The notes: generated from the letters alone by a model not told the origin. Positions 27,361-37,168 are shown, counted from the first letter of the stretch. The stretch: DNA of 64,000 nucleotides from Psychromonas sp. Urea-02u-13 (GCF_002835995.1 NZ_PJBZ01000067.1:1-64000), one strand, 5' to 3'. Made by a program: numbers and translations.

Positions 27361-27914
27361 TACTTCATCTCTCTATCTAACAGCTTAATACTGTTAATAA
27401 TGACTGGTTGAACGGGTTTATCTGCGCTTGCTGTTTTGACTTTTGCAATAGCATCAACCACGTCCATACCTAGTGTGACTTCACCAAATACTGCATAACC
27501 CCAATTACCACCGTTAGCATCTAAAAACGCGTTATCTTTATGGTTAATAAAGAATTGGCGTGCTGCTGAGTGTGGGTTACCTGTACGTGCCATCGAGATA
27601 GTGCCACGCTCATTGCTTAAACCGTTACGAGATTCATTTTGAATAGGCGGTAGGGTATCTACTTTATTACCTGTTTTCGCTGAAAAACCACCGCCTTGAA
27701 TCATAAAACCATTAATCACACGGTGAAATGTTGTTTTTTTGTAACCGTCTTTTTGCACATAAGCTAAAAAATTAGCCACTGTTTTAGGGGCTTCATCGGG
27801 GAATAACTCGATGATGATCTGCCCCTTTGATGTTTCCATGACCACAGCTGGATTTTCTGCTGCTAGCGCACTGTGACTCATTGCTAATATAAATAGGGAT
27901 AAAAGTAGTTTCAT
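27360..27914 (-). CDS. ppiA: Periplasmic peptidyl-prolyl cis-trans isomerase, cyclophilin type
   Basis: 184 residues with a signal peptide (1-18, cleavage after SALA), so it acts in the periplasm and catalyses proline isomerisation in folding proteins. Cyclophilin core motifs: FHRVINGFMIQGGG (catalytic Arg and Phe), MARTGNPHSAARQFFIN and GYAVFGEV. Its stop overlaps the last base of the 35-bp repeat array. Named by analogy with E. coli PpiA. Confidence 0.9.
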   Translation of the reverse strand: MKLLLSLFILAMSHSALAAENPAVVMETSKGQIIIELFPDEAPKTVANFLAYVQKDGYKKTTFHRVINGFMIQGGGFSAKTGNKVDTLPPIQNESRNGLSNERGTISMARTGNPHSAARQFFINHKDNAFLDANGGNWGYAVFGEVTLGMDVVDAIAKVKTASADKPVQPVIINSIKLLDREMK

Positions 27915-27976
27915 GGTGTTGTCCTGTTGTTATTCTATATAAGTGTTGTGCTATTTAAGCGTTGTTATATAAGTAT

Positions 27977-28567
27977 TTAAAGTTGCAGTAGTTTATCGTT
28001 AAGTTCTGGATCTTGAACGATTTGATCTAATAATTGTGATAACTGCGTATTTAATTGTGTTGCTAAGACTTCTACATCAGCGCTAAAAGCTGCTTTCTCT
28101 TCGTAATGCGAACGAAAGGTTTTACTAAAGGTGCTTTTATCGGAATTAAGTTGAATCTTAATAATGACGTTAATATCTGTTTCATGGCTTAGCGTGCCCT
28201 GTTCGACTTCGGCTAATAACTTAATCAGTTGCACCTCTATTTGGTGACTATTACCTTGGTTATCGGTAAAGCGGTAACCTTGTTTAGTCCAGTGGTTTTG
28301 TAATAATTTTTCCACGCTGATACGTGTACTGATTGATTCATTAACCAGTGTCGCAACATCATCTCCTGCGCTAATCGCAATCAAATAACGCGCAGTGCGA
28401 AAGTCTTTACTGTCTAAAAGCCATTTCTGATTTTTTTCTACCTTATTAATAGTGATATTGTCATTTAAATTCGGTGTTAATTTTAAGCTCGTAGGGGTAC
28501 TTGAACAGGCGGATAAAAATAGCGTTGATAATAATATTACCGGTAATGTTAAAGAAATAGTGCGCAC
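27977..28567 (-). CDS. yajG: YajG-like lipoprotein
   Basis: 196 residues with a lipoprotein signal: hydrophobic segment then LSAC, with lipidated Cys21 followed by SS. It resembles E. coli YajG (192 residues), an outer-membrane lipoprotein of unknown function. No catalytic motif is visible. It is 62 bases upstream of the cyclophilin gene on the same strand and could share its transcript. Confidence 0.75.
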   Translation of the reverse strand: MRTISLTLPVILLSTLFLSACSSTPTSLKLTPNLNDNITINKVEKNQKWLLDSKDFRTARYLIAISAGDDVATLVNESISTRISVEKLLQNHWTKQGYRFTDNQGNSHQIEVQLIKLLAEVEQGTLSHETDINVIIKIQLNSDKSTFSKTFRSHYEEKAAFSADVEVLATQLNTQLSQLLDQIVQDPELNDKLLQL

Positions 28568-28865
28568 AATGATCTTCCTATATAACGTTGATGAGAGGCT
28601 AGCATAACAAATTTATCGGGGAAGTTTTACAAACGGGCTATTTTTAGCCATTACAAATATTAACTTTTTAAAAATAGCTTATAAATGCATTGTATTTGTA
28701 GTCTTTCATTATCTATTGTTTATCGTGCGTGAGTGTTGCTTGTTTATGGCATTTATCTGTTTTTTGTACAAAACATGATCAAACAGTGTTATTTAATGAG
28801 GGGGGAGATCTTCGAATAAATGATCTCACTTTGCTGTAGAGCTGATGTACGCTAGGCTAGCAGAG

Positions 28866-28890
28866 GTTATCCACTTTTCCTGTGGATAAC
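28866..28890. promoter_or_regulatory. Inverted DnaA-box pair (hairpin)
   Basis: GTTATCCAC and GTGGATAAC form a perfect 9-bp inverted repeat with a 7-base spacer. TGTGGATAA at 28881-28889 is the exact complement of the DnaA consensus TTATCCACA, and TTATCCACT differs by one base. A role of DnaA upstream of E. coli uvrB has been described in the literature, as I recall. Confidence 0.55.
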
Positions 28891-29154
28891 TCTGTGGGGC
28901 GTTATCTGAAAAGGTGCTGAAAGGCTGATGGTTACTTGCTTTGCTTTACATTGGCGCAAAAACGAACATAAAATTTATTCGTTTAAAAACAGTGTGTTAT
29001 ATATGTCAAGAGTGCTTTTTTATTTTTTGTTTGATGTTTTTTTTTGATAATTCTGAAAACTTAATGTCAAACTTTTTCTGTGAATTATTGTTAATTTAAG
29101 TGAAAAATAATAATTGACAAGTGTATTGAATTGTATGTTTTTATTGTTTGTTTT

Positions 29155-29200
29155 ATAAACATCGATAAACATCGATAAACATCGATAAACATCGATAAAC
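29155..29200. repeat. 10-bp tandem repeat ATCGATAAAC
   Basis: Four exact copies of ATCGATAAAC (29161-29200) preceded by a partial one (ATAAAC). The 10-bp period places each unit on the same face of the helix, which suits a protein-binding or bent-DNA site. About 210 bases before the uvrB start. Confidence 0.85.
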
Positions 29201-29408
29201 AATTATTTATTCATAAAAGCGTGTAAGATCATTTTCATTTCAGTAGTGCATTAATGATCACTTTACTATTTAGTCGCTGTGATTAGCCTTGTTAATGAAT
29301 TGTTAATATGTGTAAATGAAGCTCTCGTCCAATTATTGTCTCTAAAGTTATAATTGTGTGATATTTTTATGTTTAGTGGTTATTGTTCCGTTTAATTTTG
29401 AGGCGCTT

Positions 29409-31421
29409 ATGGAAAAATTATTTCAATTAACATCTCCTTTTTCTCCTGCTGGAGATCAACCAGAAGCGATCAAACAGCTTATTGATGGGATTGAATCTGG
29501 GCTTGCTTTTCAAACGCTGCTTGGTGTAACGGGATCGGGTAAAACCTTTACCCTGGCTAACACCATAGCTGCCTTAAATCGACCGACGTTAATTTTAGCG
29601 CCCAATAAAACATTAGCAGCCCAATTATATGGAGAGATGAAAGAGTTCTTTCCTAATAATGCCGTTGAATATTTTGTTTCTTATTATGATTATTATCAGC
29701 CAGAAGCTTATGTGCCAAGTTCTGATTCATTTATCGAGAAAGATGCCGCTGTTAATGCGCATATCGAGCAGATGCGCCTTTCTGCGACGAAAGCATTGCT
29801 TGAACGTAAAGATGTCGTGTTAATTGCCTCTGTGTCTGCTATTTATGGTTTAGGCGATCCTACTGCCTATTTAAAGATGATGTTACATCTTACCGTGGGA
29901 GAGATAATTTCAAGTCGCGAGATCTTACAACGTTTAGTCGACCTGCAATATAACCGCAACGAAACAGAGCTGAGTCGCGGTACTTTCCGCGTTCGTGGTG
30001 AAGTGGTTGATATATTCCCTGCCGATTCTGAAATTGATGCGTTACGTATTGAGTTGTTTGATGATGAGGTTGAAAAAATCACTATATTTGACCCATTAAC
30101 AGGTCAAACCTTAGATAACCTGACACGTGTAACGGTTTATCCTAAAACGCATTATGTCACCCCTCGCGAACAAATCCTCAAAGCCATAGATAACATCAAA
30201 GAGGAACTTAATGAGCGTAAAAAAGAGTTTTTGGCAGAAAATAAATTAATCGAAGAACAACGAATCTCGCAACGTACGCTCTATGATATTGAGATGATGA
30301 ATGAGCTCGGTTACTGCTCAGGCATTGAAAACTATTCTCGTTACCTCTCTGGTCGAGAGCAAGGCGCTGCACCGCCAACACTCTTTGATTATTTGCCAAA
30401 TGATGGATTGTTAATTATCGATGAAAGCCATGTTACCGTACCTCAAATTGGCGCTATGTATAAAGGGGATCGTAGTCGTAAAGAAAACTTAGTGAATTAT
30501 GGTTTCCGTTTACCGTCGGCTTTAGATAATCGTCCAATGATGTTTGAGGAGTTTGAAAAAATAGCGCCGCAAACTATCTATGTATCAGCAACACCCAGTG
30601 ATTATGAGATTGAAAAGTCGCAAGGGGATATCGTCCGTCAGGTCATTCGCCCGACTGGTTTATTAGACCCTGTGATTGAAGTACGCCCTGTTGATACACA
30701 AGTGGATGATCTGCTTTCTGAAATCAACCTACGCGTCCCATTAAGAGAACGCGTATTGGTAACTACGTTAACCAAACGTATGGCCGAAGATCTCACTGAT
30801 TACCTTAATGAGCATGGCATTAAAGTGCGTTACCTACACTCGGATGTGGATACCGTTGAGCGTGTCGAGATTATTCGTGATCTGCGCTTAGGCGTATTTG
30901 ATGTGTTGATTGGTATTAACTTATTACGTGAAGGGTTAGATATTCCAGAGGTTTCGCTGGTTGCGATATTAGATGCGGATAAAGAAGGTTTTTTACGTTC
31001 AGAGCGTTCACTGATTCAGACCATGGGCCGAGCAGCCCGTAATCTGAAAGGCAAAGCTATTTTGTATGCGGGCAGAGTTACTGGCTCGATGCAAAAAGCC
31101 ATTAAAGTGACCGAAGATAGGCGAGCATTACAACATCAATTTAATATTGATAACGGTATTACACCGCAAGGGTTAACTAAAGCGGTTAATGATGTGATGC
31201 AGTTAGGACAACGTAATATTAAAAAAGGTAATTCTAAACAAGCTAAGGTTGCTGAATATAAAGCAACTTATGAAGTCCATAGTGAGCAATACATTCTTAA
31301 GCAGATAGCAAAACTTGAAAAGCAGATGTTTGCTTTTGCTAAAGACTTAGAGTTTGAAAAAGCCGCACAACTTCGTGATGAGGTAAGTAAGTTACATGAG
31401 CAACTGCTAAGCATCGGATAA
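29409..31421 (+). CDS. uvrB: Excinuclease ABC subunit B
   Basis: Damage-verifying helicase-like subunit of nucleotide excision repair; works with UvrA and UvrC. 670 residues from the ATG at 29409 (E. coli 673), with GAGG upstream; a start 51 bases earlier adds an unrelated N-terminus. Walker A GVTGSGKT, beta-hairpin region [15 protein letters not shown], helicase motifs DESHVT and QTMGRAARN, and the C-terminal UVR motif ([13 protein letters not shown]) that binds UvrC. Confidence 0.97.
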   Translation: MEKLFQLTSPFSPAGDQPEAIKQLIDGIESGLAFQTLLGVTGSGKTFTLANTIAALNRPTLILAPNKTLAAQLYGEMKEFFPNNAVEYFVSYYDYYQPEAYVPSSDSFIEKDAAVNAHIEQMRLSATKALLERKDVVLIASVSAIYGLGDPTAYLKMMLHLTVGEIISSREILQRLVDLQYNRNETELSRGTFRVRGEVVDIFPADSEIDALRIELFDDEVEKITIFDPLTGQTLDNLTRVTVYPKTHYVTPREQILKAIDNIKEELNERKKEFLAENKLIEEQRISQRTLYDIEMMNELGYCSGIENYSRYLSGREQGAAPPTLFDYLPNDGLLIIDESHVTVPQIGAMYKGDRSRKENLVNYGFRLPSALDNRPMMFEEFEKIAPQTIYVSATPSDYEIEKSQGDIVRQVIRPTGLLDPVIEVRPVDTQVDDLLSEINLRVPLRERVLVTTLTKRMAEDLTDYLNEHGIKVRYLHSDVDTVERVEIIRDLRLGVFDVLIGINLLREGLDIPEVSLVAILDADKEGFLRSERSLIQTMGRAARNLKGKAILYAGRVTGSMQKAIKVTEDRRALQHQFNIDNGITPQGLTKAVNDVMQLGQRNIKKGNSKQAKVAEYKATYEVHSEQYILKQIAKLEKQMFAFAKDLEFEKAAQLRDEVSKLHEQLLSIG

Positions 31422-31434
31422 TAGTGCTCTGTGG

Positions 31435-31462
31435 ATAAAGTGTGTTAAATAACACACTTTAT
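31435..31462 (+). terminator. Perfect palindrome after uvrB
   Basis: 13-bp perfect inverted repeat ATAAAGTGTGTTA / TAACACACTTTAT with a 2-base centre, 13 bases after the uvrB stop. The following T tract is weak (GATTTTGC), so it may end transcripts or only stabilise them. Confidence 0.6.
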
Positions 31463-31579
31463 GATTTTGCTGTGATGCCGGTTTATAATCCCTTGATTTT
31501 ATTTGTTAGACTCCCTTCTTGATACCTGTATAAGTGCCTGCTATGGGGCATACATCATTCAAGGAAGATGGTCGCTACT

Positions 31580-33022
31580 ATGAATAAACAAGTCTCTTCA
31601 TTATCTTTTGTTTCAATAAACCTACTTTTATTACCTTCCACCAGTTTTGCTTCATCAGTTGAAACGCTTGATCTGACCAGTTCATTTACTGGTTATTTTG
31701 CCTTGTTGGTATTTTTTATTGCCTATCTTGCGGTGATGGCAGAAGAATATCTGCATATGAGAAAATCAAAGCCGGTACTGGTTGCGGCTGGGATTATTTG
31801 GGGCAGTATTGCGTGGGTGTATGCGCAACATGGTTTGTCTGAATCAGCAGAGCAGATGTTCCGACATAATCTTTTGGAATACTCCGAATTGTTGCTGTTT
31901 TTATTAGTTGCGATGACTTATATCAATGCGATGGAAGAGCGTCGGTTATTTGATGCACTACGTGCTTGGATGATCAACAAAGGCCTGTCTTTAAAATCTA
32001 TTTTTTGGTTAACAGGTTGTTTAGCCTTTTTTATCTCTCCGGTTGCAGATAACCTGACGACGGCACTATTAATGTGCACCGTGGTGATGAAAGTTGGGGG
32101 GGATAATAAACGTTTTATTGCCATTTCATGTGTCAATATCGTTGTTTGTGCAAATGCGGGCGGTGCATTTAGTCCCTTTGGAGATATAACTACACTGATG
32201 GTTTGGCAAAGTGGAGATATTGAATTCTCGCAGTTCTTTGTATTATTTATCCCCGCCGTTGTGAATGCTATCATTCCAGCTACTATCATGAGTTTGTTTA
32301 TCGAAAAACGTTTTCCTGATGCGGTAAATGAAAAAGTAGAACTTAAGCGTGGTGCTTTTCGTATATTGACACTATTTTTAGTGACTATTAGCTTAGCAGT
32401 ATTATCACATTCAATATTACATATGCCACCCGTATTAGGCATGATGACAGGGTTAGGCTTACTGCAATTCTTTGGTTACTTTTTGCGTAAAACTTTACCC
32501 CGTTCACTTGCAAAAAAGCGCGCGGTTGCTGAACAACACCACGATTCGCAGCGCCTAAAACACCTCGGTGGAATCGTACCCTTTGACGTTTTTAATCGTG
32601 TGGCAAAATCCGAGTGGGATACTTTGTTGTTCTTTTATGGGGTGGTGCTATGTGTTGGGGGATTAGGATTTATTGGTTATCTTAGTTTAGTCTCAGAGGT
32701 GATGTATACACAATGGGACATCACTTACGCCAATATTACGGTCGGTGTGCTCTCTGCTATAGTGGATAATATCCCGGTAATGTTTGCGGTGCTGAGTATG
32801 AGCCCTGAGATGTCGACTGGACAATGGTTATTAGTGACCTTAACTGCTGGGGTAGGTGGTTCATTGCTGTCGATTGGTTCGGCTGCGGGTGTGGCAATAA
32901 TGGGGCAAGCGCGTGGTATTTATACTTTTGGTGCGCATTTAAAATGGACGCCTGTTATTGCACTTGGTTATGTCGCCAGCATATTGATGCATTTATGGTT
33001 GAATGAAGCATTATTTACTTAA
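31580..33022 (+). CDS. nhaD: Na+/H+ antiporter NhaD
   Basis: Inner-membrane sodium/proton antiporter of the NhaD type, common in marine bacteria, exporting Na+ at alkaline pH. About 480 residues with 11-12 membrane segments and the family blocks SPVADNLTTALLM, NAGGAFSPFGDITTLM and DNIPVMFAVLSM. The N-terminus (to about residue 25) looks like a signal peptide. Start uncertain: the ATG at 31568 is only two bases after AAGGA and the ATG at 31580 fourteen bases after. A hairpin follows the stop. Confidence 0.9.
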   Translation: MNKQVSSLSFVSINLLLLPSTSFASSVETLDLTSSFTGYFALLVFFIAYLAVMAEEYLHMRKSKPVLVAAGIIWGSIAWVYAQHGLSESAEQMFRHNLLEYSELLLFLLVAMTYINAMEERRLFDALRAWMINKGLSLKSIFWLTGCLAFFISPVADNLTTALLMCTVVMKVGGDNKRFIAISCVNIVVCANAGGAFSPFGDITTLMVWQSGDIEFSQFFVLFIPAVVNAIIPATIMSLFIEKRFPDAVNEKVELKRGAFRILTLFLVTISLAVLSHSILHMPPVLGMMTGLGLLQFFGYFLRKTLPRSLAKKRAVAEQHHDSQRLKHLGGIVPFDVFNRVAKSEWDTLLFFYGVVLCVGGLGFIGYLSLVSEVMYTQWDITYANITVGVLSAIVDNIPVMFAVLSMSPEMSTGQWLLVTLTAGVGGSLLSIGSAAGVAIMGQARGIYTFGAHLKWTPVIALGYVASILMHLWLNEALFT

Positions 33023-33029
33023 TGAAACC

Positions 33030-33114
33030 AAGCTATCGGCATTCAGCTATCAGCCTTCAGTAAGTTCTTGATTTGTTATTTTGAACTTAACTGATAGCTG
33101 ACAGCTGATGGCTT
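33030..33114. terminator. Long imperfect hairpin between convergent nhaD and maf
   Basis: Left arm 33030-33067 and right arm 33083-33114 pair over about 30 bases with mismatches (AAGCTATCGG...TAAGTTC against GAACTTAACTGATAGC...GGCTT). It fills the gap between the two stop codons and probably works in both directions. The AGCTATCAGC/AGCTGACAGC motif also occurs near 26163-26195. Confidence 0.65.
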
Positions 33115-33117
33115 CTT

Positions 33118-33711
33118 TTAAACTACTTTCATACCTTCATTTTCTAGCATCTTAATTAACGAGATCAACGGTAAGCCAATAAGGCTGTTTGGGTCTTTAC
33201 CCTCAAAGGCATCAAACAGTGCAATGCCATAACCTTCACTTTTAAAGCTGCCAGCACAATTATAAGGTTCCTCCTTATTAAGGTAGTTAGTAATCATTTC
33301 ATCGCTTAATACTCGAAACTTAACCACAAAAGGTTCAACTAATGATTGTACCTTGCCTGTTTTACTATTAATAAGCGCGAGACCGGTATAAAAGGTAATG
33401 CTTTTTCCGCTGGCCGCTTTTAGCTGTTTAAAAGCATTTTCAAAATTGTGTGGTTTACCTAATATTTCCCCGTCGTTGACACACACTTGGTCTGAACCAA
33501 TGACCAGGGCATTATCAAAATTCGGGACAATAGCCTGTGCCTTTTTAATGGCTAAACGCTCCACCAATTGCAATGCAGTTTCATCTTGTAAAGCAGTTTC
33601 GTCTACATTAGGTTTCTCGGTTAAAAAACGCAGGTGTAATTTCTCTAATAATTGTTTTCTAAAAGGAGAAGTAGAGGCTAAAACAAGTGTTTGTGGCATA
33701 AATGAACTCAT
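33118..33711 (-). CDS. yceF: Maf/YceF family nucleotide pyrophosphatase
   Basis: House-cleaning enzyme that hydrolyses modified nucleoside triphosphates; the YceF subgroup prefers m7GTP. 197 residues. Family motif near the start: LASTSPFRKQLLEKL, then ETA-type Glu in DETALQLVERLAIKKA and the Asp in VIGSDQVC. Divergent from yceD here as the first member of the E. coli-like yceF-yceD-rpmF-plsX-fab neighbourhood, but it reads the other way and a repeat element separates them. No strong ribosome site is visible. Confidence 0.92.
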   Translation of the reverse strand: MSSFMPQTLVLASTSPFRKQLLEKLHLRFLTEKPNVDETALQDETALQLVERLAIKKAQAIVPNFDNALVIGSDQVCVNDGEILGKPHNFENAFKQLKAASGKSITFYTGLALINSKTGKVQSLVEPFVVKFRVLSDEMITNYLNKEEPYNCAGSFKSEGYGIALFDAFEGKDPNSLIGLPLISLIKMLENEGMKVV

Positions 33712-33766
33712 TGGTTAAAAAGGAATTTGACTATATTAAGGCGAGAAAAGGATTAAAGCGAGTAAT

Positions 33767-34186
33767 ATACCCGTTACCAATCAAGGTGCTTTGTTCAGTC
33801 GCTAGCTCGCTTCTTATCGAACGATGGCAAGGCAAGGCGCAACATGATGACCTTTCGAGCAATTAACTGCGTTAATTCTCTATCGGTAGAATGAAATAGA
33901 ATACTTTCATTCTTTAATGGCTAGTCCTTATCGAATGTTGCAACGCTGAATTGCCATGGTTACTAAATAAGCGAGCTAGCGATCCGTAGGGCAAGTTGTG
34001 AGATAAACATCTTCGTTGTCTTTCGATCAATTGACTTCGCCAATTCTCTGCCGACGTTTAGCAAATGCGAGTATTTAATAAATAGTTAGGGAGCATCGAT
34101 TGAACCAGTTAGACCTTCAACTCCCTGCCTAGAATCTGTTCACCTCACCACTTGCTAAACTTTGCATCTTGAAGGGTAACGGGTAT
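33767..34186 (-). mobile_element. Non-autonomous repeat element, subfamily 1, copy B
   Basis: 420-bp element with ends ATACCCGTTACCAATCAAGG and ATCTTGAAGGGTAACGGGTAT-type (last 20 bases TCTTGAAGGGTAACGGGTAT). Reverse complement of copy A (7096-7443) over nearly its whole length with scattered differences and an extra internal stretch at about 34014-34090. Internal arms CGCTAGCTCGCTT and AAGCGAGCTAGCG can pair. It lies between divergent yceF and yceD. Confidence 0.85.
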
Positions 34187-34323
34187 TGACACTAAGGATG
34201 AAAAATTAACGGTTGTACACATATTATACACATGTTGTTATCGGCCTGACTGGCAAAGAGAATAAAGTCTCTTGAGTGAAAATAGGCATGAAATTAAAAG
34301 ATGCAAAAAATGGCTATTTTTCT

Positions 34324-34352
34324 TTGACTATCCTGCTGCCAATCTATATCAT
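34324..34352 (+). promoter_or_regulatory. Promoter of the yceD-rpmF-plsX-fab cluster
   Basis: -35 TTGACT (34324-34329), 17-base spacer, -10 TATCAT (34347-34352). The -10 ends only eight bases before the yceD ATG, so the transcript is expected to start at or within about three bases of the start codon. Confidence 0.65.
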
Positions 34353-34360
34353 TCGCGCCC

Positions 34361-34885
34361 ATGCAAAAGGTTAAATTACCGATTAACGTTGATCCGGTAC
34401 GCGCTGCTTCATCAGGCACAGAATTAGAAGCTTTAATTCCGAAAGCCATAATGAGAAGACTAGCGGAATCAACAATCAGTATTCAATCTGATATCAGCAC
34501 GAGTTTTGCTTTTGAAATCGATCGACAAAAGTTGAGAATATTTCATGGTAAAGCGAGTGTTGCAGTAGAACTCATCTGTCAACGGTGCAATGAGCCTATG
34601 ATTTATCAGTGCGAAGCTGAATTTACGTATTGTCCTGTTCATAATCAAGAACAGGAAAATAATTGTCCAGACGTATATGAACCCATTTATTATGATGAAA
34701 ATGGGGAGGTTAATCTTCACGAAATCGTTGAAGATGAACTGATATTGACTCTGCCTCAGATATCGAAACACGCAATCAATGATTGTGTCGAAAGTAAGTT
34801 TGAACTTACTTTTGGTGAGATTGAAGAAGAAGAGGAACAACGTCCAAACCCATTTGAAGCTTTAGCTCAACTAAAGCGCAAATAA
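34361..34885 (+). CDS. yceD: YceD (DUF177) family protein
   Basis: 174 residues; the start MQKVKLPINVDPVR matches E. coli YceD. It belongs to DUF177, required for 23S rRNA accumulation in bacteria and plants. It has a Cys pair (LICQRCNEP) and an acidic C-terminal half ending in KRK. There is no ribosome site before the ATG and the promoter abuts it, which suggests a leaderless message. It is 18 bases upstream of rpmF, the usual partner. Confidence 0.92.
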   Translation: MQKVKLPINVDPVRAASSGTELEALIPKAIMRRLAESTISIQSDISTSFAFEIDRQKLRIFHGKASVAVELICQRCNEPMIYQCEAEFTYCPVHNQEQENNCPDVYEPIYYDENGEVNLHEIVEDELILTLPQISKHAINDCVESKFELTFGEIEEEEEQRPNPFEALAQLKRK

Positions 34886-34903
34886 CAAGTAGGAATTTTT
34901 ACA

Positions 34904-35077
34904 ATGGCAGTACAAAAAAGTCGTAAGACTCGTTCAAAGCGCGGCATGCGTCGTTCACATGATGCACTAAGTGCTCCAGCTCAACTTACAGTTGACGTTA
35001 CTTCTGGTGAAACTCATCGTCGTCATCACATGACTGCAGATGGTTTCTACAAAGGCAAAAAAGTAATCGAACTATAA
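34904..35077 (+). CDS. rpmF: 50S ribosomal protein L32
   Basis: 57 residues beginning [20 protein letters not shown], the conserved basic N-terminus of L32, near-identical in length to E. coli L32 (57). TAGGAA precedes the ATG. The gene encodes a small protein of the large ribosomal subunit located at the peptide exit side and is co-transcribed with lipid genes, linking translation and fatty acid synthesis. Confidence 0.97.
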   Translation: MAVQKSRKTRSKRGMRRSHDALSAPAQLTVDVTSGETHRRHHMTADGFYKGKKVIEL

Positions 35078-35084
35078 GATTACC

Positions 35085-36125
35085 TTGCGTAAATATACAA
35101 TTGCGCTTGATGCCATGGGGGGCGATCTCGGTCCCCATATTTCGCTCCTAGCAGCGAAAAAAACTCTCCAAGAATATCCTACGTTATCGCTAATTATTGT
35201 CGGTACACGTGAAAAAATAATCCCCCTATTAAAACAATACACGCTTCTAGATCATTCTCGGCTGTCATTTATTCATGCTGATAATATTATTTCTATGGAA
35301 GATAATCCTGTTTATGTATTACGCCATGTTTCTAACTCATCCATGCATGTTGCCCTCAAAATAGTGGCAGATGGCAAGGCAGATGCCTGTGTCAGCGCGG
35401 GTAATACAGGCGCATTGATGTTGCTTGCTAAACAAGCATTAAAAACTATTCCAGGCATTTCCAGACCTGCTTTAGTATCTGGCCTTCCCAACAATTGCGC
35501 GGGTTATACGTACTTACTTGATTTAGGCGCTAATTTACAGTGCGACAGTGATACGTTATTTAACTTTGCTGTGATGGGTAGTGTATTGTGTGAAAACGTT
35601 GAACAATTAGAAAAACCTAAAGTTGCGCTACTTAACGTAGGCAAAGAAAACAATAAGGGCAGCGATATTATTAAGCGCTCAGCGTCCTTACTCAATGAGA
35701 GTAAACATATTAATTATGTTGGTTTTATTGAGGCGAATGAATTATTTTCATCTAAAGCTGATGTGGTTGTTACCGATGGCTTTAGTGGCAACATCGCACT
35801 TAAGAGTTACGAAGGAATGGGCCGCGTTTTTTTACAACAGCTAGATAAAGCGGTAAACTCTAATTTTTACAGTAAGTTATTGGGCAAGTTGTTAAGTCCG
35901 ATCTTAAAAAAGCAGTTTAAACATTTACATCCAGATATGTATAATGGTGCCAGTTTAATTGGCCTACGAGGTATCGTAGTCAAAAGTCATGGATCGGCGA
36001 ATCAAGTTGCATTTGGTTATGCCATTGAGCAAGCGATTAAAGAGATCCAGTGGCAGATTCCAAATAGCATTTCAAATCGGTTAGAAGCCGTTTTATTAGA
36101 GCGAGATTGTTTATCACATGAATAG
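35085..36125 (+). CDS. plsX: Phosphate acyltransferase PlsX
   Basis: Makes acyl-phosphate from acyl-ACP for phospholipid synthesis; a peripheral membrane enzyme. 346 residues. It begins with a TTG codon seven bases after the rpmF stop; no ATG upstream exists, and homology starts at once ([12 protein letters not shown]). Other motifs: [21 protein letters not shown]. It ends eight bases inside fabH. Confidence 0.95.
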   Translation: MRKYTIALDAMGGDLGPHISLLAAKKTLQEYPTLSLIIVGTREKIIPLLKQYTLLDHSRLSFIHADNIISMEDNPVYVLRHVSNSSMHVALKIVADGKADACVSAGNTGALMLLAKQALKTIPGISRPALVSGLPNNCAGYTYLLDLGANLQCDSDTLFNFAVMGSVLCENVEQLEKPKVALLNVGKENNKGSDIIKRSASLLNESKHINYVGFIEANELFSSKADVVVTDGFSGNIALKSYEGMGRVFLQQLDKAVNSNFYSKLLGKLLSPILKKQFKHLHPDMYNGASLIGLRGIVVKSHGSANQVAFGYAIEQAIKEIQWQIPNSISNRLEAVLLERDCLSHE

Positions 36126-37077
36126 CAAAATTATAGGTACTGGTAGCTATCTACCAACAGCAGTGCGCAGTAATGATGACCTAGAAAAAATGGTCGACAC
36201 AAGTGATGAATGGATCACCGTACGCACTGGTATTAAAGAACGTCGCATTGCTAATGCTGAAGAAACTATCGCCTTTATGGGTAAAGAAGCGGGCGTAAAT
36301 GCATTACAAGCTGCGAATTTAACAGCACAAGATTTAGATCTTATTATTGTTGCAACAACCAGTAATCATAATGCTTTTCCATCAGCGGCTTGTGAAGTGC
36401 AGAATTTATTAGGCATTTACGATATTCCGGCTTTTGACGTTTCAGCCGCTTGTGCAGGTTTTACCTACGCACTGAGTATTGCTGATAACTTTATCAAAGG
36501 CGGTGGTGCTAAAAATATTTTGGTTATCGGCGCTGATGCGTTAGCGGGCACCTGTGATCCAACGGATCGCGGTACTATCATCTTGTTTGGTGATGGTGCG
36601 GGTGCGGTTATCGTGACTGCAAGTGAAGATGAAGGTATTTTATCAACACATATTAATGCAGATGGCCGTTTTGGTGAGTTATTAAAATTGCCTAATGTAC
36701 AACGTGGCAATGCAGATTCAGTTAATGACGCTTACCTGTCAATGGCGGGTAATGATGTATTTAAAGTCGCTGTTAAAAAATTAAGCCAAATTGTCGTTGA
36801 TACACTAGCCGCTAATAATGTTGAGAAAGAACAGCTAGATTGGTTAGTGCCACATCAAGCCAATAAGCGCATTATTAGCGCAACCGCTAAAAAATTAGGC
36901 ATGTCGATGGATCAAGTGATACTAACACTTGAAGGACACGGTAATACGTCAGCCGCTTCTGTGCCACTTGCCTTTGATGCAGGTGTACGCTCAGGAAAAA
37001 TAAAACCAGGACACCTTGTATTATTAGAAGCATTTGGTGGTGGATTTACCTGGGGTAGTGCACTCGTACGCATGTAA
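36118..37077 (+). CDS. fabH: 3-oxoacyl-ACP synthase III
   Basis: Condenses acetyl-CoA with malonyl-ACP to start type II fatty acid synthesis. 319 residues. Catalytic triad visible: Cys112 ([11 protein letters not shown]), His in [11 protein letters not shown] and Asn in [10 protein letters not shown]. The start overlaps plsX by eight bases. Two hairpins follow before fabD. Confidence 0.97.
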   Translation: MNSKIIGTGSYLPTAVRSNDDLEKMVDTSDEWITVRTGIKERRIANAEETIAFMGKEAGVNALQAANLTAQDLDLIIVATTSNHNAFPSAACEVQNLLGIYDIPAFDVSAACAGFTYALSIADNFIKGGGAKNILVIGADALAGTCDPTDRGTIILFGDGAGAVIVTASEDEGILSTHINADGRFGELLKLPNVQRGNADSVNDAYLSMAGNDVFKVAVKKLSQIVVDTLAANNVEKEQLDWLVPHQANKRIISATAKKLGMSMDQVILTLEGHGNTSAASVPLAFDAGVRSGKIKPGHLVLLEAFGGGFTWGSALVRM

Positions 37078-37130
37078 CATGTAACATGTAATGATGCAGG
37101 TCGTCGTCATTTAGACGAATCTTTGCGTTA

Positions 37131-37168
37131 AAAGTGCTCACTTGGTAAACCAAGCTCCGCGCTTTTTT
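37131..37168 (+). repeat. Hairpin repeat unit after fabH
   Basis: AAAGTGCTCACTTGG-TAAA-CCAAGCTCCGCGCTTT: an inner CTTGG/CCAAG stem and an outer AAAGTGC/GCGCTTT stem. The same 35-base unit recurs at 38995-39030 between fabG and acpP. A T tract follows, so it may act as a terminator. Confidence 0.6.

Larger units (their letters stand above)
28568..29408. promoter_or_regulatory. Large AT-rich intergenic region upstream of uvrB
   Basis: 841 bases without a convincing gene between two divergent genes. It contains the palindrome TTTTGTACAAAA (28762-28773), several GATC sites, an inverted DnaA-box pair (28866-28890), an AT-rich stretch (about 28980-29150), a 10-bp tandem repeat (29155-29200) and a TATAAT at 29349-29354 that could be the uvrB -10. 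I did not find a LexA box. Confidence 0.5.

Noticed and set aside
29155-29200. CRISPR array
   Set aside because: The repeat is only 10 bp with no spacers; the other tandem repeats (18, 35, 76 bp) also have no spacers.
29220-29408. LexA (SOS) box upstream of uvrB
   Set aside because: I looked for CTGT-N8-ACAG and near variants in 28600-29408; the best, CTGTTTTTTGTACAAA at 28757, lacks the right half.
28568-29408. Replication origin
   Set aside because: One DnaA-box pair and an AT-rich stretch are not enough, and the gene context (yajG, uvrB) is not that of a gammaproteobacterial oriC.
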